From a virus: a stretch of DNA of 55,519 bases. A program made the translations under genes and the position numbers. The stretch spans positions 1 through 55,519 of IMG/VR virus record IMGVR_UViG_3300010401_000041; one strand, written 5' to 3'. Below the pieces are notes generated by a model. That model saw only the letters and a list, made by a program, of their open reading frames with translations, ran no database searches and was not told the DNA's origin. This document shows, one piece after another, positions 25,027 to 34,219 of the stretch (position 1 is the stretch's first letter; every line of letters starts with the position of its first letter).

Positions 25027-27086
25027 TGTCATTAGCGGTAAACATATACGGAACGCTTGTAGATGTCCCTGAAAACGAGGGATTTTTTGATGTTGAAAAT
25101 TGGGGAACCGATAACCCAAAAGAACAGTTTTGGCGCAGGAAAGATTTGCCAAGTTTTTTTGAACAGGTTGAATATGATAAAGACGGGAATGTTTTATTAA
25201 CAAAAGAACAGGAAGTATACGCTAAAAGAGAAGTAGATAGGTGTAAAAATGGGTTTTATTTTCTTAGTAACGGTAAACTCACTTATATAACCGGGAAACA
25301 TTATTTTTATCTAGCGTGGTGGAAGTTGGAAGATGACATATACCCAGAGTATAGGGATTCCGATAGGAGATATTTTCTTTTTTTAAATCACTGGGAGTGC
25401 ATTTTATGGTGCTTAGGAATTTTAAGAGGAAAGAAGCGTCGTGAAGGTGCAAGTTCGCAGGCAACATCCAATCTTATATATGAATGTATTTTCTTCAGGA
25501 ATAGCGTATGCGGGTTAGTCAGTAAAACTCTACAAGACGGCAAAAAAACTTTCACTAACATGGTTGCCTTTGGATATAGGCAGTTGCCTGTTTTCCTAAA
25601 ACCAAAACAATTAAATAATAAAGATTCTGTTTCTGAATTAATTTTTGCCCATAAATCAGTTAATACAAAAGACGGGAAAGGTCAAACAATTGACACGGAT
25701 ACTGGTCACAGATCATCTGTAGACTTTCGTGCGCCCGGTAAGAATACATACGATTCTGGTAGACTAAGTCGCGGCCTTTTTGATGAAGGAGGAAAGTGGG
25801 ATAGCGAAAATCCATTCTCTGAATTTTTATCTATTGTCAGCAAAACAATGGTTAAAGGTGCGAAGCGTGTTGGGTTCATGGAGTGTCCGTCAACCTGTAA
25901 TGAAATGACTAAAGCAGGCGGCGCACAATACAAAATAGCATGGAACAACGCCAATCAATTTGAATTAAAAGATGGAAGAACGGTAAACCGTCTCGTAAGA
26001 TACTTCTCTCCTGCTTATGATGGATTCTATGGATTTATTGATAGATATGGAATGTCCGTCATTGACCCTCCCGACGAAGACCAATTTAATTATTTGGTTG
26101 AAAACTATGTCGGTGTGGGCGATCTTACCGAAGAAGATATACGGTTAGGCGCAAAAGCATATTTACTTAAAAAAAGAGAAGGACTAGAAGGGGCTTTGCT
26201 TGAAGAAGAAATCCGCATGAATCCATTTGACGAAAGAGAAATGTTTCTTTCAAAGAATGGGAATTGTCATTTTGATGCAGTGCTATTAGCTGAATTATAT
26301 GACAGGGCTAAGTCAATGGAAAAAGAAGTATTGGAGTGGGGTAATTGGGTTTGGAAAGATGGAATTCCTTTCTCAGAAGCTATTTGGGAGTCCTGCAATC
26401 CTGCGCACGCCCGTTGGACGCGCCCCAAACTTTTTAAAATTCCAGAAGGAGATAAAGTAGAAAAAATAGGTGAATTATATACGCCAATTAACCATATACA
26501 ATTTATAAGCGGGTGTGATCCATTTCAAAATTCAATACTAGAAAGCGGGGTGGGATCGAAGGCTAGTTCCGGCATCATAAACAGATATGTAGACCAAGAG
26601 AATGACGATATTTTTAATCGAATGATAGTTTCAAAATACCATGCACGCCCTAAAATGGCTGAATTACTTCACATGGATATGGCATTACAGTGCTTTGCTT
26701 ATGGTTGTCAGATTTTGATTGAAAGTAAAATGGATGGAGGTATGAGGAAGTTTTTTATAGATAATAATCTGGAAGCCTTTTTATTAAGACTTCCGGGGAA
26801 AGAAAACTATGGGATTGATCCAAACTCAGATAATAAAGCGTTGTTGGTAAATTTATGGGAATCTTATATTTTAAGAGAAGGTAAAGCTGGTAAAATGATA
26901 TATGCAGACGACGTGATTGATGGAGAGAAAGACGGGTTGGTTAAGTTTGATGTAAATGAAACAGAGCCTTCAGATAATGTCATGGGGTTGGGCTGGACGC
27001 TTGTAGCAGACTATTACAAGAAAGTAAACTTCAGAAAAAAAACAACCACATCCGTAGAGGATTATTTTCCGAGGTATCAAAATTGA
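25026..27086 (+). CDS. terL: Terminase large subunit
   Basis: The 686-residue packaging motor has a GTG start. The ATPase domain carries a Walker-A-like GKKRREGASSQAT (135-147), as in terminases of Bacteroidota phages, and a Walker B ending LFDE (D253, E254). The RNase-H-like nuclease domain shows FISGCDPF (D498) and ILIESKMDG (E565), which fit the first two metal-binding acids. The C-terminus is hydrophilic. Neighbours are a candidate small subunit upstream and, unusually, the sugar-modification cassette between it and the portal gene. Confidence 0.85.
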   Translation: MSLAVNIYGTLVDVPENEGFFDVENWGTDNPKEQFWRRKDLPSFFEQVEYDKDGNVLLTKEQEVYAKREVDRCKNGFYFLSNGKLTYITGKHYFYLAWWKLEDDIYPEYRDSDRRYFLFLNHWECILWCLGILRGKKRREGASSQATSNLIYECIFFRNSVCGLVSKTLQDGKKTFTNMVAFGYRQLPVFLKPKQLNNKDSVSELIFAHKSVNTKDGKGQTIDTDTGHRSSVDFRAPGKNTYDSGRLSRGLFDEGGKWDSENPFSEFLSIVSKTMVKGAKRVGFMECPSTCNEMTKAGGAQYKIAWNNANQFELKDGRTVNRLVRYFSPAYDGFYGFIDRYGMSVIDPPDEDQFNYLVENYVGVGDLTEEDIRLGAKAYLLKKREGLEGALLEEEIRMNPFDEREMFLSKNGNCHFDAVLLAELYDRAKSMEKEVLEWGNWVWKDGIPFSEAIWESCNPAHARWTRPKLFKIPEGDKVEKIGELYTPINHIQFISGCDPFQNSILESGVGSKASSGIINRYVDQENDDIFNRMIVSKYHARPKMAELLHMDMALQCFAYGCQILIESKMDGGMRKFFIDNNLEAFLLRLPGKENYGIDPNSDNKALLVNLWESYILREGKAGKMIYADDVIDGEKDGLVKFDVNETEPSDNVMGLGWTLVADYYKKVNFRKKTTTSVEDYFPRYQN

Positions 27087-27092
27087 CTATAA

Positions 27093-27722
27093 ATGTGGAT
27101 TAATTTTTTTTCTAAAATATATCTCGTTAATTTAGCCAAGCGGCGCGATAGATTATTTGAAACCGCCGAACACCTAGAGAAATACGAAATCCCCTTTTCT
27201 TTATTTACAGCGATAGAAAAGCCGGACGGTGCAGAAGGATTGAGAGACACCATGAACCTCATATTTGATGAGGCAATTGAAAATAATTACCCTAATATAC
27301 TAGTACTAGAAGACGATTGTGAGTTTATAAAAGAAAAAATCTGGGTTGACGAGACAATGAATGGTGTAGTAGAACAACTACCAGAAAATTATCTTTTATG
27401 TTATTTGGGAGGACAGGCAACCGGCGGCTATAGTGGCTTCTATTCCGGCAATTTGCTACCTGTTACTAAATATTTTGCAACTCACGCAGTCATGTACTCA
27501 TTACAAGGGATAAAAGAAATAAAAGCAAGAAATCTAGGTTACCCAATTGATAACTGGCTTGTAGATAATATTCAAACACAAGGGAGATGTTATGGAATTC
27601 ACCCGTTATTAGCAAGCCAACGGGCTGGATATTCTGACATAGGGAAAGCGGAAATAAATTGGTTCCCGTTCATAGTCCCAAGACACGAGCAAAAAATAAA
27701 CGAGCTTAATGCAAGACAATAG
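27093..27722 (+). CDS. Glycosyltransferase, GT25-like (LPS type)
   Basis: The N-terminus KIYLVNLAKRRDRLFETAEH and the later PNILVLEDDCEFI are hallmarks of GT25-family (LPS biosynthesis) glycosyltransferases. The 'EDD' motif should bind the metal and nucleotide sugar. The protein has 209 residues. It is the first gene of the cassette, 6 bases after terL. It could decorate virion proteins or alter host surface sugars. The target cannot be told from sequence. Confidence 0.8.
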   Translation: MWINFFSKIYLVNLAKRRDRLFETAEHLEKYEIPFSLFTAIEKPDGAEGLRDTMNLIFDEAIENNYPNILVLEDDCEFIKEKIWVDETMNGVVEQLPENYLLCYLGGQATGGYSGFYSGNLLPVTKYFATHAVMYSLQGIKEIKARNLGYPIDNWLVDNIQTQGRCYGIHPLLASQRAGYSDIGKAEINWFPFIVPRHEQKINELNARQ

Positions 27723-28416
27723 GAAAATAAGTATTGTAATCCCAAACTACAACCGGACTGACTTATTGATTGAGTCATTTGAAAAGGTATATTCCGACGA
27801 TAGAGTTTCTGAAATAATTGTTTCGGATGACTTTTCCGAAAAATCAGTTTATTATGAATTGATGGATTTGTTTGAGTTAATGCCAAAGGTGAAGATGTTC
27901 CGGAATCAATTCAATCAGGATTGCTACATGAATAAGCACACGGCAATGGAGTTGGCTACTAACGAATTTTGTATCTTGGCCGACTCTGATAATATTTTCG
28001 AGCCAGATTATATAGACAGGGTATATAGTTTTCCTGTATGGGATAAAAATACAATCTACGCCCCGTCATTTGCGAAACCTACGTTTAATTACACAGAATA
28101 TAATGGAGAAGTTATAACAAAAGAAAACGTTTCTTCGTTTATTGATAAGCCAATGTTTGAAACGGCTTTGAATACAAGTAATTTCTTCATAAACAGAAGT
28201 CAGTACTTAAAAACATGGGACGGGGCGGTTGATCCTGTAACATCCGACAGTATATATTTTGTCTATTGTTGGTTAAATGCTGGCAATAAATTCCATATTG
28301 TAGATGGGATGGAATATTTTCACAGAGTCCACGACGACAGCCACTATAAAATAAATGTAGCCAGAACGCCAGAAGGGTTCCATGATTCAATTTTAAATAA
28401 ATTAAGGCAGTTATGA
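27709..28416 (+). CDS. Family 2 glycosyltransferase
   Basis: This 235-residue protein has the GT-A start KISIVIPNYNRTDLLIESFE, then SEIIVSDDFS and FCILADSDNIFEPDY, the DXD-type metal site of GT2 enzymes. It is a stand-alone catalytic domain without membrane anchor. It overlaps the previous gene by 14 bases and the next by 4, so the cassette is tightly coupled. Confidence 0.85.
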   Translation: MQDNRKISIVIPNYNRTDLLIESFEKVYSDDRVSEIIVSDDFSEKSVYYELMDLFELMPKVKMFRNQFNQDCYMNKHTAMELATNEFCILADSDNIFEPDYIDRVYSFPVWDKNTIYAPSFAKPTFNYTEYNGEVITKENVSSFIDKPMFETALNTSNFFINRSQYLKTWDGAVDPVTSDSIYFVYCWLNAGNKFHIVDGMEYFHRVHDDSHYKINVARTPEGFHDSILNKLRQL

Positions 28417-29084
28417 TTTTACCATACTCAATAACCACATTTGATGCCAATAAGTTTGACTTTGTAAAAGTAGTGTCTGAAATATTTGCGCGTCATGATT
28501 TGAAAGACTTACAACAACTTTCTGATAATAAGTATAAAGAACAATTTCAGGTAGGCATGGATTCGTCAACGGTATTTCATGAAAAATTCTACGATAAATT
28601 CAGAGAAGGTTGGAGCGAGTTGAATGATATGTATATGGATTTTATTAAGGAAGTGGTTGCCCCGGGATATGATGAAGATTTTCTGTTTCAGGCATTTCCA
28701 ACTTTCCGCGTCCACTTGCCTAAAAACGTTGCCGTTGGAGCGTTTCATAATGATGCAGAATTTCACCATCCAAAAGGAGAGGTTAATTATATAATCCCTC
28801 TAACCAATTCCAGCAAAACAGCAAGCGTATGGGTTGAATCAGAACCGGGAAAAAAAGATTTCATTGATATAATTCTACAGGTAGGAGAACTTGTAAGGTT
28901 TAATGGGAATGAATTGACACATGGGAACAAGAAAAATGAAACCTCAAATACCCGCGTGTCTATGGATTTTCGCGTATTGCCATTATCTAAATACGATGAA
29001 AGTAATTCCGGTGAATCAATAACAAGAAACACCAAATTCAAGGAAGGCGAATATTATAAAAGATTCACTCATGGTAGGAACTAG
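28413..29084 (+). CDS. 2-oxoglutarate/Fe(II)-dependent oxygenase
   Basis: The pattern FHNDAEFHHP (H112, D114), ELTHGN (H170) and R181 in NTRVSMDFRV fits the HxD...H iron triad and the 2-oxoglutarate-binding arginine of a double-stranded beta-helix dioxygenase, related to the StrG/phytanoyl-type family. The 223-residue length fits a single domain. In a cassette of glycosyl- and methyltransferases it probably hydroxylates or oxidises a sugar or the acceptor residue. Confidence 0.75.
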   Translation: MILPYSITTFDANKFDFVKVVSEIFARHDLKDLQQLSDNKYKEQFQVGMDSSTVFHEKFYDKFREGWSELNDMYMDFIKEVVAPGYDEDFLFQAFPTFRVHLPKNVAVGAFHNDAEFHHPKGEVNYIIPLTNSSKTASVWVESEPGKKDFIDIILQVGELVRFNGNELTHGNKKNETSNTRVSMDFRVLPLSKYDESNSGESITRNTKFKEGEYYKRFTHGRN

Positions 29085-29823
29085 ATTTTACGGTAGACTT
29101 GGCAATGTTTTTTTTCAAGCGGCTCACTGTATTGCTTTTGCGATGAGGAATGGTACAGAATTTTCAATGCCTAATAGAACCACTGATCCGTATTGGAATC
29201 CGCTGTATCTTCAACATCTAGTCGATCCGTATTATATACAAGGTAAAGAGGATGTTCTTGTTAATGAAAAATATCATGAATTTCAAGAGGTACAATTTTT
29301 AGATGAATGGAGAGGAAAACAAGTTGTATTGAACGGCTATTGGCAATCAGAAAAATATTTCAAAGATTATAGGACACTGATTTTAGACTTGTTTAATTTT
29401 CCTTGGGAGCAAAAGAAATTCGTTTCTATACATATCAGGAGAGGTGATTATTTGAGATTGCCGGATAAACACCCGCCATTTTCAGAAGAATATATGAGGT
29501 GTGCGACAAGTAGGTTTTACATGAAGGGTCATGATTGCTTCAAGGTGTTTTCTGATGATATTGCTTGGTGTAAAGAGTATTTTAAAGACCCCCACTATGC
29601 GGCAATGAAGATTGAGTTTTCAACCAATACAAGCGAGGTTGATGATATAACAGAAATGAGTCATGCGGTTGGGCATATAAATTCTAGTAGCACTTTTTCT
29701 TGGTGGGGTGCTTGGCTAAACAGAAACCCTGATAAGATTGTTTTTACACCTAAACTTTGGTTCGTAGAAAATTATCCACTCAATACAAGCGATATAATCC
29801 CAGATAGCTGGATAAAAATATAA
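29071..29823 (+). CDS. GT11-like glycosyltransferase (fucosyltransferase family)
   Basis: Family signatures appear in order: GRLGNVFFQAAHCIAFA (9-25), HIRRGDYLRLP (121-131), FKVFSDDIAWCKEYF, and SSTFSWWGAWLNRNPDKIV near the C-terminus. This is the GT11 alpha-1,2-fucosyltransferase pattern, with the HxRRGDY motif for GDP-fucose. The 250-residue length fits a bare catalytic domain. The donor is probably GDP-fucose or a related sugar supplied by the host, as no fucose-synthesis genes are seen here. Confidence 0.85.
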   Translation: MVGTRFYGRLGNVFFQAAHCIAFAMRNGTEFSMPNRTTDPYWNPLYLQHLVDPYYIQGKEDVLVNEKYHEFQEVQFLDEWRGKQVVLNGYWQSEKYFKDYRTLILDLFNFPWEQKKFVSIHIRRGDYLRLPDKHPPFSEEYMRCATSRFYMKGHDCFKVFSDDIAWCKEYFKDPHYAAMKIEFSTNTSEVDDITEMSHAVGHINSSSTFSWWGAWLNRNPDKIVFTPKLWFVENYPLNTSDIIPDSWIKI

Positions 29824-29827
29824 AATA

Positions 29828-30373
29828 ATGGAAATAAACAGCAGAGTTCAAGTAGTAGAGTTAATGAAGCATTTCCAGTTACCATTGGTAGCGGCAGAAG
29901 TTGGAGTGGCTGAAGGAAGATTAAGTAAAGAGCTATTAAATTGGGGCATTGAAAAATTATACCTTATTGATATTTGGGAAAAAGTTCCATTTATAAAAGG
30001 ATGCGGAAGTTTTGACCAAAGCTGGCACGAAAACAATTACAAGTCAGTGTTGGAGGCCATAAAAGGGAGGGAAGATGATGTGATCCTGTTGAAAGGATTT
30101 TCCTATAAGATGGCCGAATTTATACCAGACAATAGTTTGGGAATGGTTTACATTGACGGCGATCATACTTATGAAGGAGCAAGGGCAGACATTGATTCAT
30201 ATTGGCCTAAATTGGTAAATGGAGGATTAATGCTTTTTCATGATGCAGTTAACCCGACATACGGGATAATGGATGCGATGCACAATTTCACAAAGGGGAT
30301 TGGGATTAATTTATTAGAGGAAGATGGCAATATTGCCAATAAGGGCGCGTGGATTCAAAAATCAATGTTATGA
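29828..30373 (+). CDS. Class I SAM methyltransferase (Methyltransf_24 type)
   Basis: The protein has VAAEVGVAEGRLSKELL as motif I and YIDGDHTYEGARADIDSYW followed by GGLMLFHDA. The last two are the signature of Methyltransf_24 enzymes, which often methylate sugars. It is 181 residues long. It overlaps the next gene by 4 bases if that gene starts at 30370. Confidence 0.8.
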   Translation: MEINSRVQVVELMKHFQLPLVAAEVGVAEGRLSKELLNWGIEKLYLIDIWEKVPFIKGCGSFDQSWHENNYKSVLEAIKGREDDVILLKGFSYKMAEFIPDNSLGMVYIDGDHTYEGARADIDSYWPKLVNGGLMLFHDAVNPTYGIMDAMHNFTKGIGINLLEEDGNIANKGAWIQKSML

Positions 30374-30969
30374 CATTGCAGAAATTAGGAGAAAAGTACG
30401 GGGTAGATAAGAAATTCCATCCAAATCTTCTTTCTCAATACGAAGACCATCTTCCTATTCACTGTAAAAAGTTTTTGGAAATAGGTTGTTTATATGGTCA
30501 CAGCGCAAAAATGTTCAGGGAATGGTACGGAGAAAAAACAGAGTTTCATTTACTTGATTTATTCAGTGTAGTGTCCGAAGGAGAGTTGGAAGGGTTTAAA
30601 ACATATAAAGGGAAGCAATGTGATTTTGAGGTACTCGAAAAACTTCCTACCGATCTGGGAGTAATTAGCGAAGACGCGTCGCACCACTCGGATGAACAAA
30701 TAATAACATTTAAAAAACTATTCAAAGACAACTTGATTAGCGGTGGGCTGTATGTCGTTGAAGATTGCTATGGTCATTTTGATCCATATTGGAGAAGAAA
30801 TATTATTGAGAAGCCAGAAGATACAATGGTTCCGCTAATGAAAACGTGGCTAAACGGAGGTGATTTGACTAGTCAATTCTTCACGCCCGAAGAAAATGTA
30901 TATTTTAAAGCAAATATAGCAGACGTTAAAATATACGACGATGTAAACGTATTTATATGGAAAAAATAA
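30370..30969 (+). CDS. Class I SAM methyltransferase
   Basis: ATG at 30370 (MTLQKLGEKYGVDK) overlaps the previous stop in an ATGA and is preferred over the in-frame GTG at 30349. Motif I is FLEIGCLYGHSAKMF. Later segments are VISEDASHHSDEQIITFKKL and GGLYVVEDCY, as in sugar or antibiotic O-methyltransferases of the TylF/cephalosporin-hydroxylase-like group. It is probably a sugar O-methyltransferase. Confidence 0.75.
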   Translation: MTLQKLGEKYGVDKKFHPNLLSQYEDHLPIHCKKFLEIGCLYGHSAKMFREWYGEKTEFHLLDLFSVVSEGELEGFKTYKGKQCDFEVLEKLPTDLGVISEDASHHSDEQIITFKKLFKDNLISGGLYVVEDCYGHFDPYWRRNIIEKPEDTMVPLMKTWLNGGDLTSQFFTPEENVYFKANIADVKIYDDVNVFIWKK

Positions 30970-30973
30970 CAGC

Positions 30974-32209
30974 ATGTTAGACGACAACGAAAAGCAAATG
31001 ATAATTGGCCTGTTCCCCTTTCTTTCAAAGGAGCCAGTTGTCTTTGATATTGGGAGCAACAAGGGACATTTTGCAGACGTTTTTTTGGGCGAATATAAAG
31101 ACGACTGCATGTTATTTCTTTTTGAGCCAAATAGTAAGCTATTATCTTTTACGGAAATAAAATACGAGTATCAAAAAAATATCATTTACGAAAACTTGGC
31201 TGCTTATAAGTCAGAAGGTGAAGTTTCATTTCATTTCTTTGAGAATTTCAATAATGAATTGTCCTCTATATATCCAGATGAAAATAACTGGCAGGGATTG
31301 CCAATGCAGACCAAAAATGTGGCATCCATCTCTATGGATGCTTATTGCAAAAGACATCAAATAGACATTATTGATTATTTAAAGATAGATTGCGAAGGAG
31401 GCGACGTTGATGTTCTGGAAGGATGTAAAGAATTGATGAAATCTGGCAGTATTAAAGTTATTCAAATAGAATATTCCGATCATTACAAAAGAGCAGGGAA
31501 ATCAATGGCAGATGTATTTGATCTTGCCAAAGAAAGTGGATATACTGTATATAATTACAGGATGGGAAACTACTGGAAGATTGAGGATAATTGGTCGTCA
31601 ATGGCGACCGATAATTATATTCTCACCAAGGAAGAAATTCACAACTATTGTAAACCGGGATGGAACAATGAATTTATAATTAATACCTCTGAATTGCCGA
31701 GAGTTGACCTATGTTTGGAAATTGGAGTAATGGAAGGCATGACGACAAAATATATCTGCCAAAACCTATTAAGTGAAGGAGGACGCGTTATAGCGGTCGA
31801 TCCGTTGTTGGATCACTATGTTGAAGGCGATACCGAACACTCGTATTTCAAAGGCCAATATCCTAGATTCATAAGAAACACAAGAGGACTGCCAGTTGAA
31901 TTAAAACGCGGCAAAAGTCAGGACGAATTGCCTAAGTTAAACGCATTGAGATTTGATTTTATTTACATTGACGGCGATCATAGGCATGATGCAGTTTACC
32001 ATGATGCGGTATGGTCGTTTGCGATTTGTAAAAATGGAGGGATTATACTGATAGATGACTATGAATGGCGCGAAGAAACGAAAGCTGGCATTGATAAGTT
32101 TTTGGCCGAATTCGGATCATCTCTTCAGGTTTTAATTAAAGGGTATCAGGTATTAATACAGAAGATACATAATCAATACAACGAAATCACTTTTGATTAC
32201 TATAAATAA
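30974..32209 (+). CDS. Fusion of FkbM and Methyltransf_24 methyltransferases
   Basis: The first 230 residues are an FkbM-type methyltransferase (VVFDIGSNKGHFADVF, then IDYLKIDCEGGDVDVLEG, then IKVIQIEYS). The last 180 are a second SAM fold of the Methyltransf_24 type (LCLEIGVMEGMTTKYI, then FIYIDGDHRHDAVYHDA, GGIILIDDYEW). Both keep the SAM-binding glycine motif and the later acidic motif, so both could be active on neighbouring hydroxyls of one glycan. Confidence 0.8.
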   Translation: MLDDNEKQMIIGLFPFLSKEPVVFDIGSNKGHFADVFLGEYKDDCMLFLFEPNSKLLSFTEIKYEYQKNIIYENLAAYKSEGEVSFHFFENFNNELSSIYPDENNWQGLPMQTKNVASISMDAYCKRHQIDIIDYLKIDCEGGDVDVLEGCKELMKSGSIKVIQIEYSDHYKRAGKSMADVFDLAKESGYTVYNYRMGNYWKIEDNWSSMATDNYILTKEEIHNYCKPGWNNEFIINTSELPRVDLCLEIGVMEGMTTKYICQNLLSEGGRVIAVDPLLDHYVEGDTEHSYFKGQYPRFIRNTRGLPVELKRGKSQDELPKLNALRFDFIYIDGDHRHDAVYHDAVWSFAICKNGGIILIDDYEWREETKAGIDKFLAEFGSSLQVLIKGYQVLIQKIHNQYNEITFDYYK

Positions 32210-32216
32210 ATTATCT

Positions 32217-32843
32217 ATGATGATAGATTTTGATTACTTATTCGACAAATACAACATAAAACCTAACGGGGTTTTACACTTAGGGGCAAACGAAGGGCAG
32301 GAGGCGGAAGATTATCAGAAACGAGGGATTGAAAATGTCATTTGGGTAGAAGCCAATGGTCATGTTTTCAAAAAACTGGAAAATCATGTAAAAGACATTC
32401 CCGGCAGCATTTGCATTCAGGCCTGCGTTTCGGATAGATATTCAGAAACTTTCTTTAATATATCAAATAATGATAGCCAATCCAGCAGCATTATGGAATT
32501 AGGACATCATTCGGTTATTCACCCGGAAGTACATTATGTAGATAAGATACCAATTACCACACATCGGATAGATGAATTACTTAAAGATTTCGATTTTGAA
32601 GGTGATTGGTTTTTAAATGCCGACCTGCAAGGTGCAGAGTTGTTAGCATTAAAAGGGATGGGGGAATTGCTAGATAAATTTAAATGGTGCTATTTAGAAG
32701 TAAATAAAAAAGAAACGTATAAAGGTTGTCCAGATATTGACGACGTAGATGTCTTTTTATTACAAAGAGGATTCGAGCGAGTCGAAACAGGCGAATGGGT
32801 TGCTGATACTTGGACTGATGCTCTTTATTTAAAAGTAAAATAA
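32217..32843 (+). CDS. FkbM-family methyltransferase
   Basis: ATG at 32217 (MMIDFDYLFDKYNIKPNG) follows the previous stop by 7 bases and is more likely than an overlapping TTG at 32193. Motif I is VLHLGANEGQEAEDY, and a later segment NADLQGAELLALKGMGELL corresponds to the FkbM 'KiDvEG.E...L.G' motif with Q in place of E. It probably acts on a sugar hydroxyl. The stop overlaps the next start by one base. Confidence 0.75.
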   Translation: MMIDFDYLFDKYNIKPNGVLHLGANEGQEAEDYQKRGIENVIWVEANGHVFKKLENHVKDIPGSICIQACVSDRYSETFFNISNNDSQSSSIMELGHHSVIHPEVHYVDKIPITTHRIDELLKDFDFEGDWFLNADLQGAELLALKGMGELLDKFKWCYLEVNKKETYKGCPDIDDVDVFLLQRGFERVETGEWVADTWTDALYLKVK

Positions 32844-33709
32844 TGTTTGACCTTTTGCCACATATAAACGTCGCCTACCCGCCAAATAATGAAATAATAT
32901 TTGAAGAATGGTTCCGGGAGGTATATAGAGGTTGTAAAACCGACAGGGGATTACTGCCAATTAACTTTACTTCTTATTGGGTAAATAACGATTATGGTAA
33001 CAATGAAGCTGCCAAAAAATATCTTCAGGAATTTGTAGACGGACTGGATAGGAATAAAAAGTATTTCTGCATTGTTCAATATGACGACGGAGTATTAATA
33101 GACTTTAAAGATTTGGATGTAGTGCAGTTTAATATGTCAAAAAAGGTTGGGATTGAAATTCCTCTTTTATGTCAGCCGCATCCGTATAAGTTTGATGGAG
33201 AAAAAAAATATTTAGCTTCATTTGTTGGTAGTAGGACGCATCCTATAAGAAATGAACTAGAAAAACTAAAAGGCAAAGAAGGGTATCATATTTCTTTTGA
33301 ACCGCATGAGATTGAAGATTATTGTAGAATAATTCACGAATCATATTTCGTTCTTTGCCCGCGCGGATATGGGGCATCTAGTTTCCGCATTTGCGAAAGT
33401 TTGCAGTATGGTGCAATTCCGGTTTATTTATCCGATGAGTTTATAGAGCCGTTTGGCGTGCCGTTTAATTATTACGGTGTAAGAGTAGATGACGGTAATA
33501 TACATAAACTAGAAGATTGGCTCAATCCAGATAATAGAAATGACGGGTATCTCCATAAGAACAAACAAATATTTTATGAAGAGATGTTCACTTACGAAGG
33601 TTGTAGTAAACAAATAATAAAGAATCTTGAAACTGAATATCGTACACGGCAGGACTCCATCTCGTTTTCAGCCAATGGTAGAGGAACTAAAGCGGCAGCA
33701 GATTTCTGA
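32843..33709 (+). CDS. Exostosin-like glycosyltransferase (GT47 type)
   Basis: The C-terminal half contains KKYLASFVGSRTHPIRN, YFVLCPRGYGASSFRICESL and GAIPVYLSDEFIEPFG. This is the exostosin/GT47 pattern, with the acidic-residue nucleotide-sugar site near 'CESLQYGAIPV'. The 288-residue protein lacks a membrane anchor. The next gene starts 83 bases before its end, in another frame. Confidence 0.8.
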   Translation: MFDLLPHINVAYPPNNEIIFEEWFREVYRGCKTDRGLLPINFTSYWVNNDYGNNEAAKKYLQEFVDGLDRNKKYFCIVQYDDGVLIDFKDLDVVQFNMSKKVGIEIPLLCQPHPYKFDGEKKYLASFVGSRTHPIRNELEKLKGKEGYHISFEPHEIEDYCRIIHESYFVLCPRGYGASSFRICESLQYGAIPVYLSDEFIEPFGVPFNYYGVRVDDGNIHKLEDWLNPDNRNDGYLHKNKQIFYEEMFTYEGCSKQIIKNLETEYRTRQDSISFSANGRGTKAAADF

Positions 33710-34175
33710 TTATGAAATATGGGATAGCATCTATTTGAAAACAGTGAAAGCAAGTATAAATGCCGCCCATAAACAAATAGTAGAGTTTGCACAAGTTGCC
33801 AGATGGGATGAAGTATTAATAGCGGAAGATGATTTTGTCGGGACTCATGAAAACAGCTTTAAGTTCTTTCTAAGTAAAAAACCAACTGACTACGATATTT
33901 ATTTATCCATGATATACATGGGGGATATTGACGAAATGAATTGTGTAAAAGAATTTTCCGGGATGACTATGTACATGGTACATTCCAGATTCTACGATAC
34001 GTTTTTAAATACAGACCCGGAAGAACACATTGACCGGACGTTAAGCGGATTGGGCAAGTTTGTTGTATGCAACCCTTTTGCCTTTATTCAAAGAAATGGA
34101 TTTAGTTCAAACACAGGGAAGGAGGAAAAGTATGATACCCTGCTGGAAGGCAGGAATTTATATTTCGGAATTTGA
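33627..34175 (+). CDS. Second GT25-like glycosyltransferase
   Basis: The start is a TTG at 33627, giving MKLNIVHGRTPSRFQPMVEE, a plausible GT25-type N-terminus. It requires an 83-base overlap with the exostosin gene. The motif VLIAEDDFVG matches the metal-binding 'EDD' region, and FSGMTMYMVHSRFYD fits later GT25 sequence. At 182 residues it is short, so the enzyme may be reduced. It is the last gene of the cassette. Confidence 0.65.
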   Translation: MKLNIVHGRTPSRFQPMVEELKRQQISDYEIWDSIYLKTVKASINAAHKQIVEFAQVARWDEVLIAEDDFVGTHENSFKFFLSKKPTDYDIYLSMIYMGDIDEMNCVKEFSGMTMYMVHSRFYDTFLNTDPEEHIDRTLSGLGKFVVCNPFAFIQRNGFSSNTGKEEKYDTLLEGRNLYFGI

Positions 34176-34184
34176 AATATTTAT

Positions 34185-34210
34185 TATCTTTATCTGTCCC
34201 AACCAATATT
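34185..34210 (+). promoter_or_regulatory. Late promoter/leader element before the portal gene
   Basis: TATCTTTA (34185-34192) is one mismatch from TAnnTTTG. After 8 bases comes AACCAATATT (34201-34210), which recurs with similar spacing before the scaffold gene at 36702-36711. No clear -33 box is seen. It may restart transcription after the sugar cassette. Confidence 0.45.
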
Positions 34211-34219
34211 TGAGAAACT

